A stretch of 64,000 nucleotides of DNA from Streptomyces abyssalis (lineage in GTDB: Bacteria > Actinomycetota > Actinomycetes > Streptomycetales > Streptomycetaceae). Position 1 is the first letter of the stretch, and the number at the start of each line of letters is the position of its first letter. Below the pieces are notes generated by a model. The model was not told where the DNA came from. It saw only the letters and a list, made by a program, of their open reading frames with translations, and did not search any database. Shown in pieces: positions 16,868 to 23,875 of this stretch. Location of the stretch: the NCBI RefSeq assembly GCF_001751365.1, contig NZ_LJGT01000037.1:62001-126000 (forward strand), read 5' to 3'. A program made the position numbers and the translations under genes.

Positions 16868-18496
16868 TCAGTCGAGCAGTTCGTACGCGGGGAGCGTCAG
16901 GAACGCCTCGTATTTCTCATCCAGCGCGACCCGCAGCAGCAGCTCGTGTGCCCGCTGCCACTCGCCCGCCGCGAAGGTCTCGGCGCCCAGTTCCTCGCGC
17001 AGTTCTGCCAGGTCCTCGTCCGCGACGCGCCGGACCAGCTCCGCGGTGACGCGCACCTCGCCCTCCGGGGCGTCGGGCAGCACCACTCCGGCGTTGACCC
17101 ACTGCCAGATCTGCGAGCGGGAGATCTCCGCGGTGGCCGCGTCCTCCATCAGGCCGAAGATGGCGACGGCGCCCATGCCGCGCAGCCACGCCTCGATGTA
17201 ACGGGTGCCGACCTGGACGGCGTTGCGCAGGCCCGCGTACGTCGGCTTCGCGTCGGTCTCCTCGACGGCGAGCAGTTCGGAGGCGGTGACCTCGACGTCC
17301 TCGCGCAGCCGCTCCTTCTGGTTCGGACGGTCGCCGAGGACCGCGTCGAAGGACTCCTGCGCGACGGGGACGAGGTCCGGGTGTGCCACCCAGGAGCCGT
17401 CGAAGCCGTCGGAGGCCTCGCGTTCCTTGTCGGCCCGCACCTTGGCCATGGCCTTCTCGTTGGCCTCCGGGTCGCGCCGGTTGGGGATCTGTGCGGCCAT
17501 GCCGCCGATGGCGTGGGCTCCGCGCTTGTGGCAGGTGCGTACGAGCAGTTCGGTGTACGCGCGCATGAACGGGGCCGTCATCGTGACCGAGTTGCGGTCC
17601 GGCAGGACGAACTTCGCCCCGGCGTCACGGAAGTTCTTCACGATGGAGAAGAGGTAGTCCCAGCGGCCGGCGTTCAGCCCCGAGGCGTGGTCGCGCAGTT
17701 CGTAGAGGATCTCCTCCATCTCGTACGCGGCGGTGATCGTCTCGATCAGGACGGTGGCCCGTACCGTGCCCTGGGGGATGCCGCAGTGGTCCTGGGCGAA
17801 GACGAAGATCTCGTTCCACAGCCGGGCTTCGAGGTGCGATTCGAGCTTGGGCAGGTAGAAGTACGGCCCCTTGCCCATGTCGATGAGGCGCTGGGCGTTG
17901 TGGAAGAAGTAGAGACCGAAGTCGACGAGGGCGCCCGGCACTTGCTCACCGTCGACACGCAGGTGCCGCTCGTCGAGGTGCCAGCCGCGGGGACGCATGA
18001 CGACGGCGGGCATGCTCTCGGCGGGCCCGAGCGCGTAGGACTTGCCGGAGTTCTCGTCGGTGAAGTCGATGGTGCGCTCGTAGGCGGAGATCAGATTGAG
18101 CTGGCCGCCGACGACGTTCTCCCACGTCGGGGCGGAAGCGTCCTCGAAGTCCGCGAGCCACACCTTGGCGCCCGAGTTGCACGCGTTGATCGTCATCTTG
18201 CGGTCGGTGGGGCCGGTGATCTCCACACGGCGGTCGTTCAGCGCCTCCGGGCAGCTCGCCACCTGCCAGTCGCCGTCGCGGATGTGAGCGGTGTTGGGAA
18301 GAAAGCCGAGGGTGGAGGTGCGGGCGATCTCGGCCCGCCGCTCCCCGCGCTGGGCCATCAGCTCGTTGCGGCTCGGTGTGAACCGGCGGTGCAGGGCGGC
18401 CAGGAAGTCCAGCGCCCCGTCGGTCAGCACTTCCTCCTGACGCTCCACGGGAGTCGCATCGACGATTTCGACGGCGGAGGGCGCTCCTGCGGACAT
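16868..18496 (-). CDS. aceB: Malate synthase A
   Basis: A 542-residue malate synthase A, the family's usual length. It condenses glyoxylate with acetyl-CoA to malate. Signatures are GWHLDERHL, YFYLPKLESHLEARLWNEIF, VRATVLIETITAAYEMEEILYELRDH (catalytic Arg and Mg-binding Glu), GRWDYLFSIVKNF and IPNRRDPEANEKAMAKVRADKEREASDGFDGSWVAHP. The C-terminal plug holds the catalytic Asp in FGLMEDAATAEISRSQ. The ATG at 18496 follows AAGGAG. No isocitrate lyase is nearby, so the glyoxylate most likely comes from allantoin breakdown. The operator motif it shares with allR/allB supports this. Confidence 0.97.
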   Translation of the reverse strand: MSAGAPSAVEIVDATPVERQEEVLTDGALDFLAALHRRFTPSRNELMAQRGERRAEIARTSTLGFLPNTAHIRDGDWQVASCPEALNDRRVEITGPTDRKMTINACNSGAKVWLADFEDASAPTWENVVGGQLNLISAYERTIDFTDENSGKSYALGPAESMPAVVMRPRGWHLDERHLRVDGEQVPGALVDFGLYFFHNAQRLIDMGKGPYFYLPKLESHLEARLWNEIFVFAQDHCGIPQGTVRATVLIETITAAYEMEEILYELRDHASGLNAGRWDYLFSIVKNFRDAGAKFVLPDRNSVTMTAPFMRAYTELLVRTCHKRGAHAIGGMAAQIPNRRDPEANEKAMAKVRADKEREASDGFDGSWVAHPDLVPVAQESFDAVLGDRPNQKERLREDVEVTASELLAVEETDAKPTYAGLRNAVQVGTRYIEAWLRGMGAVAIFGLMEDAATAEISRSQIWQWVNAGVVLPDAPEGEVRVTAELVRRVADEDLAELREELGAETFAAGEWQRAHELLLRVALDEKYEAFLTLPAYELLD

Positions 18497-18506
18497 TTCG
18501 GGTCAC

Positions 18507-18518
18507 TCCTTATGGCGG
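18507..18518. repeat. Second copy of the operator core over the aceB ribosome-binding site
   Basis: The 12 bases TCCTTATGGCGG occur here, covering the aceB ribosome-binding site, and again at 18646-18657 inside the promoter operator. The flanks are less like the operator (CTCC and GCGGCG), so binding would be weaker. It may instead be coincidence imposed by the AAGGA Shine-Dalgarno sequence. Confidence 0.4.
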
Positions 18519-18558
18519 CGTGGGGGCTCGGCCGCCGGATCGCGTGCGTACCGGCACG

Positions 18559-18583
18559 GAGTGCCGCGAGCCGCGCGGCACTC
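18559..18583 (-). other. Hairpin in the aceB leader
   Basis: A perfect 9-bp stem (GAGTGCCGC/GCGGCACTC) with a 7-base loop lies within the predicted leader of about 130 bases of malate synthase mRNA. It may affect stability or be incidental. Confidence 0.4.
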
Positions 18584-18636
18584 GTGGAAGCGGCCCCGAC
18601 GTTCACCGGGAGCGCGGGAACGCTTCTGAACAGTGG

Positions 18637-18666
18637 ATACTAGTTTCCTTATGGCGGAATAGGCAA
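18637..18666 (-). promoter_or_regulatory. aceB promoter with AllR-type operator in the spacer
   Basis: On the minus strand TTGCCT (18666-18661), an 18-base spacer and TAGTAT (18642-18637) form a good promoter. The spacer is filled by TTCCTTATGGCGGAA (18645-18659, plus strand), which matches the two 15-bp boxes in the allR/allB region (TTCC-N5-GCGGAA). A degenerate TCAACA-N3-TGTTGA (18663-18677) overlaps the -35. The placement implies repression relieved during allantoin or glyoxylate use. Binding by the IclR protein encoded at 28537 is inferred. Confidence 0.7.
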
Positions 18667-18846
18667 GAGTCTGTTGACGTCGAGACATTCATGGGCCGTC
18701 AGCGGCCGCCGTCCGGTGACCCTGGGTGCCAGCCGACTCCGGGAAACGCGGACCGCGCCGTACGACGGGTGGTGAGGTGCTGAGTTCCGCGGCCGCGCGG
18801 GGTGAAACCCGCAGGGGCCGAGGTGTGGGATGTGCCCGCCCGGTGC

Positions 18847-19482
18847 TCAGGAGCCGGTCCGCTTCAGCCGTTCCAGGTCCTGCGGGGTGTCGATGTCCGA
18901 CGGGTCGGCGATGTCGCCGCACTCCACCAGCTCGATTTCGTCCTCACGCGTACGCAGGTAGGGGCGCGCCCCCTGATCGCCCTCCGCGCTCTTCACGATG
19001 CCCGCCCAGTGCTCCGCCCCGAACAGGACGGGATGCCCGCGCCGTCCCTCGTACGACGCGGCCGCGAGCGTGGCCGAGGAGCGGCACACCGAGCGGACGC
19101 GGGCGACCGCACCCGCACCGATGCCCGGCTGGTCGACGAGCAGGACGAGCGCGGCGTCCGTGCCCGTGCCCGTCAGCGAGTCGAGGCCCAGCCGCAGCGA
19201 GGAACCCATGCCCGACTCCCAGTACGGGTTGTCGAGCACGGTGCAGCCGGAGAGTTCGGCCCGCGCCCGTACCTGCCCGGCCGCGGCGCCCAGGACCACG
19301 TGCACGCGCTCGCAGCCGCCGGCGCGGAGCGTACGTACGGCGTGCTCGACCAGCGGCCGCCCGTGCAGCGGCAGCAGCGCCTTGGGCCGTCCGCCCAGGC
19401 GGCGTCCGCCGCCGGCCGCGAGCAGCAGCCCGGCCACCACGGGGGCGGCCGGGCCTTCCGGCTCGTCCCGCTTGGTCGTCAT
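18847..19482 (-). CDS. MobA-like molybdenum-cofactor nucleotidyltransferase
   Basis: A 211-residue NTP-transferase from the ATG at 19482 (AGGAG seven bases upstream). The nucleotide loop is LLLAAGGGRRLGGRPKALLPLHGRPLVEHAVRTL. The metal Asp is in ALVLLVDQPGIGAG, and GHPVLFGAEHW and DIDTPQDLERL complete the MobA/MocA pattern. Such proteins attach CMP or GMP to molybdopterin, usually for molybdo-flavoenzymes such as xanthine dehydrogenase. That would suit a purine-catabolism region, although no xanthine dehydrogenase is in the window. It is transcribed with its 3' end about 180 bases from the malate synthase promoter. Confidence 0.85.
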   Translation of the reverse strand: MTTKRDEPEGPAAPVVAGLLLAAGGGRRLGGRPKALLPLHGRPLVEHAVRTLRAGGCERVHVVLGAAAGQVRARAELSGCTVLDNPYWESGMGSSLRLGLDSLTGTGTDAALVLLVDQPGIGAGAVARVRSVCRSSATLAAASYEGRRGHPVLFGAEHWAGIVKSAEGDQGARPYLRTREDEIELVECGDIADPSDIDTPQDLERLKRTGS

Positions 19483-19825
19483 GGGAGCTCTCCTCGCGTT
19501 CTGTGCTTCTCGGGGGCAGGGTGCGGGGGTTGTCGCCTGGCGGCGGGGGTGGTGGTGCCGGGCGGGCACAGGCCGCGCAGTCCCGCACCCCTTCACGTAC
19601 GCCTTCCTGTCGGCTCAGCGTCCCGTACGTCCCCGCCGGTGCGGCACATCCATTCCGCACGATTCTGTACGAGCCGCGCAAGACGTTGCGAACTTGGCGT
19701 TGCACGCCCCCAATTTCGCCCTCCGTGTGGCGCGATGTGCGGAGAGTGGCGTTTACTTGGGCGAGCCGGTCGCGCTCGATCCTGTGGGGGACAGGCGCGC
19801 GGCACCATCTCTGTGGGGGAGAACT
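19483..19825. other. Divergent intergenic region, no gene recognised
   Basis: About 340 bases between the MobA-like gene and a small plus-strand gene. Base composition becomes relatively A+T-rich around 19640-19760, as expected for promoters, but I see no clean pair of hexamers and no conserved reading frame. Confidence 0.4.
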
Positions 19826-20164
19826 GTGCAGCGAAGCGATGCTGTGGGGCAGCGTGTGATACCTGCCGCCGACCGCGGGGAAGACCCGCGAGTCGCCGGG
19901 CTGAGCGCTGCCGTTGCCCGTCTCCGGGCCGAACTGGACGCCTACCCCGCCCAGTTGCATGACAGGCACGCTGCCGAGGACGAACTGACCGCCCTCGACG
20001 GCCAGGTCGCCAGTGGTGCCCCGACGGCCGAAGAGCTGCGTCATTCGCTGCTGCTGACGGTCGCGGCCGTCGGTTCGGTGAGCGCCCTCGCCGACGCTCT
20101 CTCGGGCCTGCGGAACGCCATCGAGCTCTTCGGTGAGCCGTCCGGCTTCCGACGGGTGAACTGA
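19826..20164 (+). CDS. Small conserved Streptomyces protein (DUF5955-like)
   Basis: A protein of about 112 residues from the GTG at 19826, with GGGGGAGA just upstream. Two amphipathic helices are visible: VAGLSAAVARLRAELDAYPAQLHDRHAAEDELTALDGQVASG, and LRHSLLLTVAAVGSVSALADALSGLRNAIELFGEPSG. This pattern is shared by many small Streptomyces proteins that I would place in DUF5955. No catalytic residues or export signal. Function unknown; a regulatory or scaffolding coiled-coil role is only a guess. It appears to be transcribed alone. Confidence 0.7.
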   Translation: MQRSDAVGQRVIPAADRGEDPRVAGLSAAVARLRAELDAYPAQLHDRHAAEDELTALDGQVASGAPTAEELRHSLLLTVAAVGSVSALADALSGLRNAIELFGEPSGFRRVN

Positions 20165-20616
20165 CCTGTGAACCGGCGGACGTTCACGGACTCCGGCGTG
20201 CCGCGGACGCACCCGTAGGACTTCTGCCCAAGTGAGCCGGGGGCTGCCGCCGGTCCGGTGTGGGCTGTTCCGAGCCGCGCTCGCCTGCGTGCTGACGCAC
20301 ACTGGTACGCCCTTTCGCGAATTCCCCTTCTCCGCCTGCCGGCAGAGCCGTTCCGCTGCCTGGAGGGCCGGGCACGCCCGTGGTGCCGCCCAGCCGTGCC
20401 GCCCTGCCGCGGCCGCCGCGGCCGCCGCAGCGCAGGAGCGCAACCGGAAGCAGACGGACGTAAGGAATCCGTCCCAGTCCTTACGCACAGCGGACGCCGA
20501 GGCTGAACCGCTGGCACCTGCCGAGTACTTCACGCCAGCGTGTTGGAGCGATGAGAGCGCGGGGGCAGGCCGTCCGGTCCATCGGAACAGCCATCACGCG
20601 AAAGTGAGGATCCAAC
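20165..20616. other. Long intergenic region upstream of the DUF1996 gene
   Basis: About 450 bases with no convincing gene. It contains a run of GCCGCG-type hexamer repeats (20405-20428). It also holds a perfect 8-11-8 inverted repeat CGTAAGGA/TCCTTACG (20459-20485), about 130 bases before the DUF1996 start, which could be an operator or a leader hairpin. Confidence 0.5.
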
Positions 20617-21666
20617 GTGCGTGCTCACAAACGGAACAAGGCCGGGCGCAACGTCGCCATGGCAGCCGTCGCGCTGCTGCTCGGGGGCGGCGGCATCGCG
20701 ATCGTCAACGTAAGCGCCAACGCCGGGCAGAACGGCGGCTCTGCGGCCTCGCAGGCCGGCCATGCGCACGGCGACGCCGAGCAGGGCGGCCCGGTCGGCA
20801 GCGACTTCGTCGACATCACCAAGGTCCCGGACAACGTGGAGAAGCCCGGGAACGGCCCGGGCGCTTCGACCGGCACCTTCACCTCCGCCTGCGGCACCAA
20901 CGCAGGTGACCAGCACAACTCGGACAACGTGATCGTGGCTCCGGGCGTGGCCAACGGCGCGCACCACACGCACGACTACGTCGGCAACAAGCAGGTCGAC
21001 GGCGATTCGACCGACGAGTCGCTCGCCGCGCAGGACACCACGTGCACCAACGGCGACCAGTCCACCTACTACTGGCCGGTGCTCCGCGACCGTAGGCAAC
21101 AGGGCGAGGACGCCGGCAAGCCCGGAGGCGGAGCCGAGGGCAACATCGGTTCCATCATCGAACCGGCCACCGTCGACCTCACCTTCCGCGGAAGCCCCCG
21201 TGGCGACGTCGTCGCCATGCCGCGCTTCCTGCGGATCATCACCGGCGACGCGAAGGCCTCCACGAACGGCGGCGCGAACGCCAACGCCGCCTGGTCCTGC
21301 ACCGGCTTCGAGGACAAGGTCCAGCTCGAGGACAAGTATCCGATCTGCCCCGACGGCAGCAGGGTCGTGCGGACCGCGTTCTTCCAGAGCTGCTGGGACG
21401 GCCAGAACACGGACAGTGGGGACCACCGCGCCCATGTGGCCTTCGCCGAGGACGACGGATCGTGCCCCGACGGCTTCAAGGCCATCCCGCAACTGGTGCA
21501 GCGCCTGACCTATGACGTGCCCGACGCACCGGACTTCGCGGTGGACAGCTTCCCCGAGGAGAAGCACAAGCCGGTCACCGACCACGGCGACTTCATCAAC
21601 GTCATGAGGGACGGCCTCATGAACCGGGCCGTGGACTGCATCAACTCCGGCCGGCGGTGCGGCTGA
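20617..21666 (+). CDS. Secreted DUF1996 protein
   Basis: A 349-residue exported protein. A signal peptide (basic start [12 protein letters not shown], then [22 protein letters not shown]) precedes a DUF1996 domain. Hallmarks are [90 protein letters not shown], and a C-terminal [21 protein letters not shown]. Four or more conserved Cys and several His/Asp suggest disulfides and perhaps metal binding. The domain is common in fungi and streptomycetes; its function is unknown. The GTG has AGGA upstream. The next gene encodes a membrane-anchored cellulose-binding domain, so a role at the wall or on polysaccharide is plausible. Confidence 0.9.
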   Translation: MRAHKRNKAGRNVAMAAVALLLGGGGIAIVNVSANAGQNGGSAASQAGHAHGDAEQGGPVGSDFVDITKVPDNVEKPGNGPGASTGTFTSACGTNAGDQHNSDNVIVAPGVANGAHHTHDYVGNKQVDGDSTDESLAAQDTTCTNGDQSTYYWPVLRDRRQQGEDAGKPGGGAEGNIGSIIEPATVDLTFRGSPRGDVVAMPRFLRIITGDAKASTNGGANANAAWSCTGFEDKVQLEDKYPICPDGSRVVRTAFFQSCWDGQNTDSGDHRAHVAFAEDDGSCPDGFKAIPQLVQRLTYDVPDAPDFAVDSFPEEKHKPVTDHGDFINVMRDGLMNRAVDCINSGRRCG

Positions 21667-21675
21667 CGACACGAT

Positions 21676-21695
21676 CCGGCGCCGGTGCCCCGCCA
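21676..21695. repeat. 20-bp direct repeat, left copy
   Basis: This 20-base sequence recurs exactly at 21774-21793, so the two copies flank the strong terminator hairpin. It is part of a local duplication in the DUF1996-CBM2 gap. Confidence 0.85.
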
Positions 21696-21738
21696 GGCCC
21701 GGGTCCGGTGCCGGCGTCTCCGTACGGCGCCACGATCC

Positions 21739-21774
21739 GTCCCGTCCGTCCGGGGCCACCCGGACGGACGGGAC
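21739..21774 (+). terminator. 16-bp perfect hairpin terminator
   Basis: Arms 21739-21754 and 21759-21774 pair without mismatch around a GCCA loop, 72 bases after the DUF1996 stop. This is one of the strongest hairpins in the window and should separate it from the CBM2 gene. Confidence 0.88.
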
Positions 21775-21838
21775 CGGCGCCGGTGCCCCGCCACCTCCCG
21801 TTGTTCAGCTTCCGTAGCCGCAAGAGGGGTTGTTGAGA

Positions 21839-22519
21839 ATGGACGATTCCGGATCGCCCTGGACACCGATGCGCCGTCGCCCGCCCGGCCGCGGAGTGAC
21901 GTGGGGGCTCCGGGTCGCGCGTGCGGCGCCGGCGGGGGCGGGCGCGGTCGTGGTGCTGCTGCTGGCGTTGACGGTGGTCCTCCAGCAGGTCGGCGCCTGG
22001 CCGTTCGCGCGGCATGACATCCCCTCCCGCTCCGTGCCGGACGCCCGGCTGCCCTTGCCGCCGTCGGCCGTGGGCTCCGGCGGTTCGCCGTCCGACGGGG
22101 AAGGGGCGGGCCGGGCTCCGGGCGGGAGCGGCGAGCCGGAGCCCGGCGCGCCAGGTGACGGCAGGACCGCTCCCGGTGTGCCCGGTGACGGCGCGCCAGG
22201 TGACGGCGAGGGGACTGCCGACTGCGGCTGCAAGGCCGTCTGGCACGTCGACGGCCAGTGGGAGGACTTCAACGCGACGGTGAGGGTCACGAACACCGGG
22301 GAAGTGCCCGTACGCGGCTGGCAGATCACCTGGACGTGGCCGGACGGACAGCGGCTGGTCAAGGGCTGGAACGCCGAGTTCCGGGAGTCGGGCGCGGCTG
22401 TGACGGTGCGGAACGGCCGCGGCAACGCGGAGATTCCCACGAAGGGTCAGACGGCGTTCGGCTTCCAGGCGACCCGAAGCGGAAGTCCCGCCCCACGTCT
22501 CACCTGTCACGTCCTCTGA
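21839..22519 (+). CDS. Membrane-anchored CBM2 (cellulose-binding) protein
   Basis: A 226-residue protein with a basic N-terminus, one membrane segment (GAGAVVVLLLALTVVLQQVGAW, about residues 37-58), a Gly/Pro/Asp-rich linker of 70 residues and a C-terminal family 2 carbohydrate-binding module. Module marks are the paired cysteines (CGCKAVW and LTCHVL), VTNTGEVPVRGWQITWTWPDGQ, GWNAEFRESGAAVTVRN and TAFGFQA. Exposed Trp residues should bind cellulose or chitin. No catalytic domain is attached, which is unusual for CBM2. It may hold the cell on a substrate or sense glycan for the adjacent kinase genes. The ATG at 21839 has GAGGGG ten bases upstream. Confidence 0.88.
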   Translation: MDDSGSPWTPMRRRPPGRGVTWGLRVARAAPAGAGAVVVLLLALTVVLQQVGAWPFARHDIPSRSVPDARLPLPPSAVGSGGSPSDGEGAGRAPGGSGEPEPGAPGDGRTAPGVPGDGAPGDGEGTADCGCKAVWHVDGQWEDFNATVRVTNTGEVPVRGWQITWTWPDGQRLVKGWNAEFRESGAAVTVRNGRGNAEIPTKGQTAFGFQATRSGSPAPRLTCHVL

Positions 22520-22538
22520 GATGTCACGTCCTCTGAGA
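22505..22538. repeat. 17-bp tandem duplication across the CBM2 stop
   Basis: TGTCACGTCCTCTGAGA occurs twice head to tail (22505-22521, 22522-22538). The stop codon lies in the first copy, so the duplication does not lengthen the protein. It looks like a recent slippage event. Confidence 0.9.
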
Positions 22539-22670
22539 CCACCCGGCCCCGCGCCCAGGACCCGGCATCAGGCACCGCGGCCCCCGGCAGCCCGTGCCGG
22601 AATCGCGGGCTGTCCGTTCGTGGGATTTCGTCTAGGCTCCCCATGCTTCATGAAACAAGGGGGGAAGCGG

Positions 22671-23696
22671 ATGGAGCCGCTGCGGCTGGACGATCCACGG
22701 AATCTGGGCGACTACGTGCCGATCGGGCGGGTGGACGCTCCGGACGGCGAAGTCCCCTTGCCAGTACGCCGGTTCGTCGCAAGAGGTGCGGGAGGCGGCC
22801 GTACGGTCCTGATCAGCGTGCCCCTCGCGGAGCTCGCCGGCGACCACGAGTACGGCGAGCGGTTCGCGGCGGAGGCCGAAACGGCCCGGCGGCTCGGGGC
22901 GGAAGCCCGCCTGCCGTGGACGGCACAGGTCATGGAGAGCTCCCGCCTCCCCGGCGGTCCGCCGTGGTACACGACGCCGTACGTGCCCGCCCTGCCGCTG
23001 CCGGGCGTACTGGCGGCACACGGCGGCGGTCTCCCCGAACGCACCCTGCGGGCGCTCGGTCTCGGGCTCGCCGAGGCACTCACCGAGCTGCACGCGCGCG
23101 GAGCGGTGCATGCCGGGGTCTCGCCCGGTGCCCTGCTGGTGGCCGCGGACGGGCCGCTGCTGACGGCGTACGGAGCGATGCGTGCGCTGGTGCCCGGGAC
23201 AGGTCACTTCGCCCACCGTCCCTCCCTTGCCGGTCTCCCCGAACGCGGCGGCGTGCCGCCCGAGCAGCTCTCGGGCGGTACGCCCGGTCCACCGGGTGAC
23301 GTCCACGCGCTGGGGGCGGTGCTCTGCTATGCGGCATCCGGGCTGGACGGGGCGGACTCCTCCCGCATGCCCGCGAGCATGCGCACCCTGGTCGCAGCCT
23401 GCCTGTCCGAGGACCCCGGCGACCGTCCGCAAGCGGCCGTCGTACGCGACGAGTTGAGAACAGGGGCGGCGGCCTTGCCGGTGACGTCCGGCCCGCCGCC
23501 CGTCCCCGTGGCGGCGCAGCGTCGGGGCCCGGTCTCAGCCCCCGCCGCCGTTCCGTGGTCTGCCGGGGGTGCTGCCGGAGGCACGGTGCTCGACAGCGCC
23601 GCGAGCGCCTTCGGGCCGGGCTGGCTGCCGGCACGCGTCATCGCGGCCATCGCCCGGCAGTCCGCTTGCGCGCTCGGGGCGGCACTCCCCGCCTGA
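22671..23696 (+). CDS. Serine/threonine pseudokinase
   Basis: A 341-residue protein with the fold of a bacterial Ser/Thr kinase but without the chemistry. Alignment by eye to the neighbouring kinases gives these equivalences. The VAxK strand is TVLISVPLAEL (no Lys). HRDLKPSNILL is HAGVSPGALLVA (catalytic Asp, Lys and Asn all gone). DFG is TAYGAM. The C-lobe is intact (PPEQLSGGTPGPPGDVHALGAVLCYAASGL, LVAACLSEDPGDRPQAA). An 80-residue Pro/Ala-rich tail follows with no membrane segment. ATG 22671 follows AAGGGGGG. It precedes two active-looking kinases on the same strand, so an allosteric or scaffold role toward them is likely but inferred. Confidence 0.85.
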   Translation: MEPLRLDDPRNLGDYVPIGRVDAPDGEVPLPVRRFVARGAGGGRTVLISVPLAELAGDHEYGERFAAEAETARRLGAEARLPWTAQVMESSRLPGGPPWYTTPYVPALPLPGVLAAHGGGLPERTLRALGLGLAEALTELHARGAVHAGVSPGALLVAADGPLLTAYGAMRALVPGTGHFAHRPSLAGLPERGGVPPEQLSGGTPGPPGDVHALGAVLCYAASGLDGADSSRMPASMRTLVAACLSEDPGDRPQAAVVRDELRTGAAALPVTSGPPPVPVAAQRRGPVSAPAAVPWSAGGAAGGTVLDSAASAFGPGWLPARVIAAIARQSACALGAALPA

Positions 23697-23875
23697 CGGC
23701 CCGGCTGTTCCGGCCCGGGTTCCCGTCCGGCTGTTCCGGTCCGGTCCGGTCGAGCCCCGATGCCCCGATGCCCCGACTTCCCGATGTCTCCGACGTTCCG
23801 GCCGCACGCCCGCACCAGCGGTGCTCCGCGGCGTGCACCCGTCCTTGCCCTCACTCATCCGTGGACTGCGATCCG

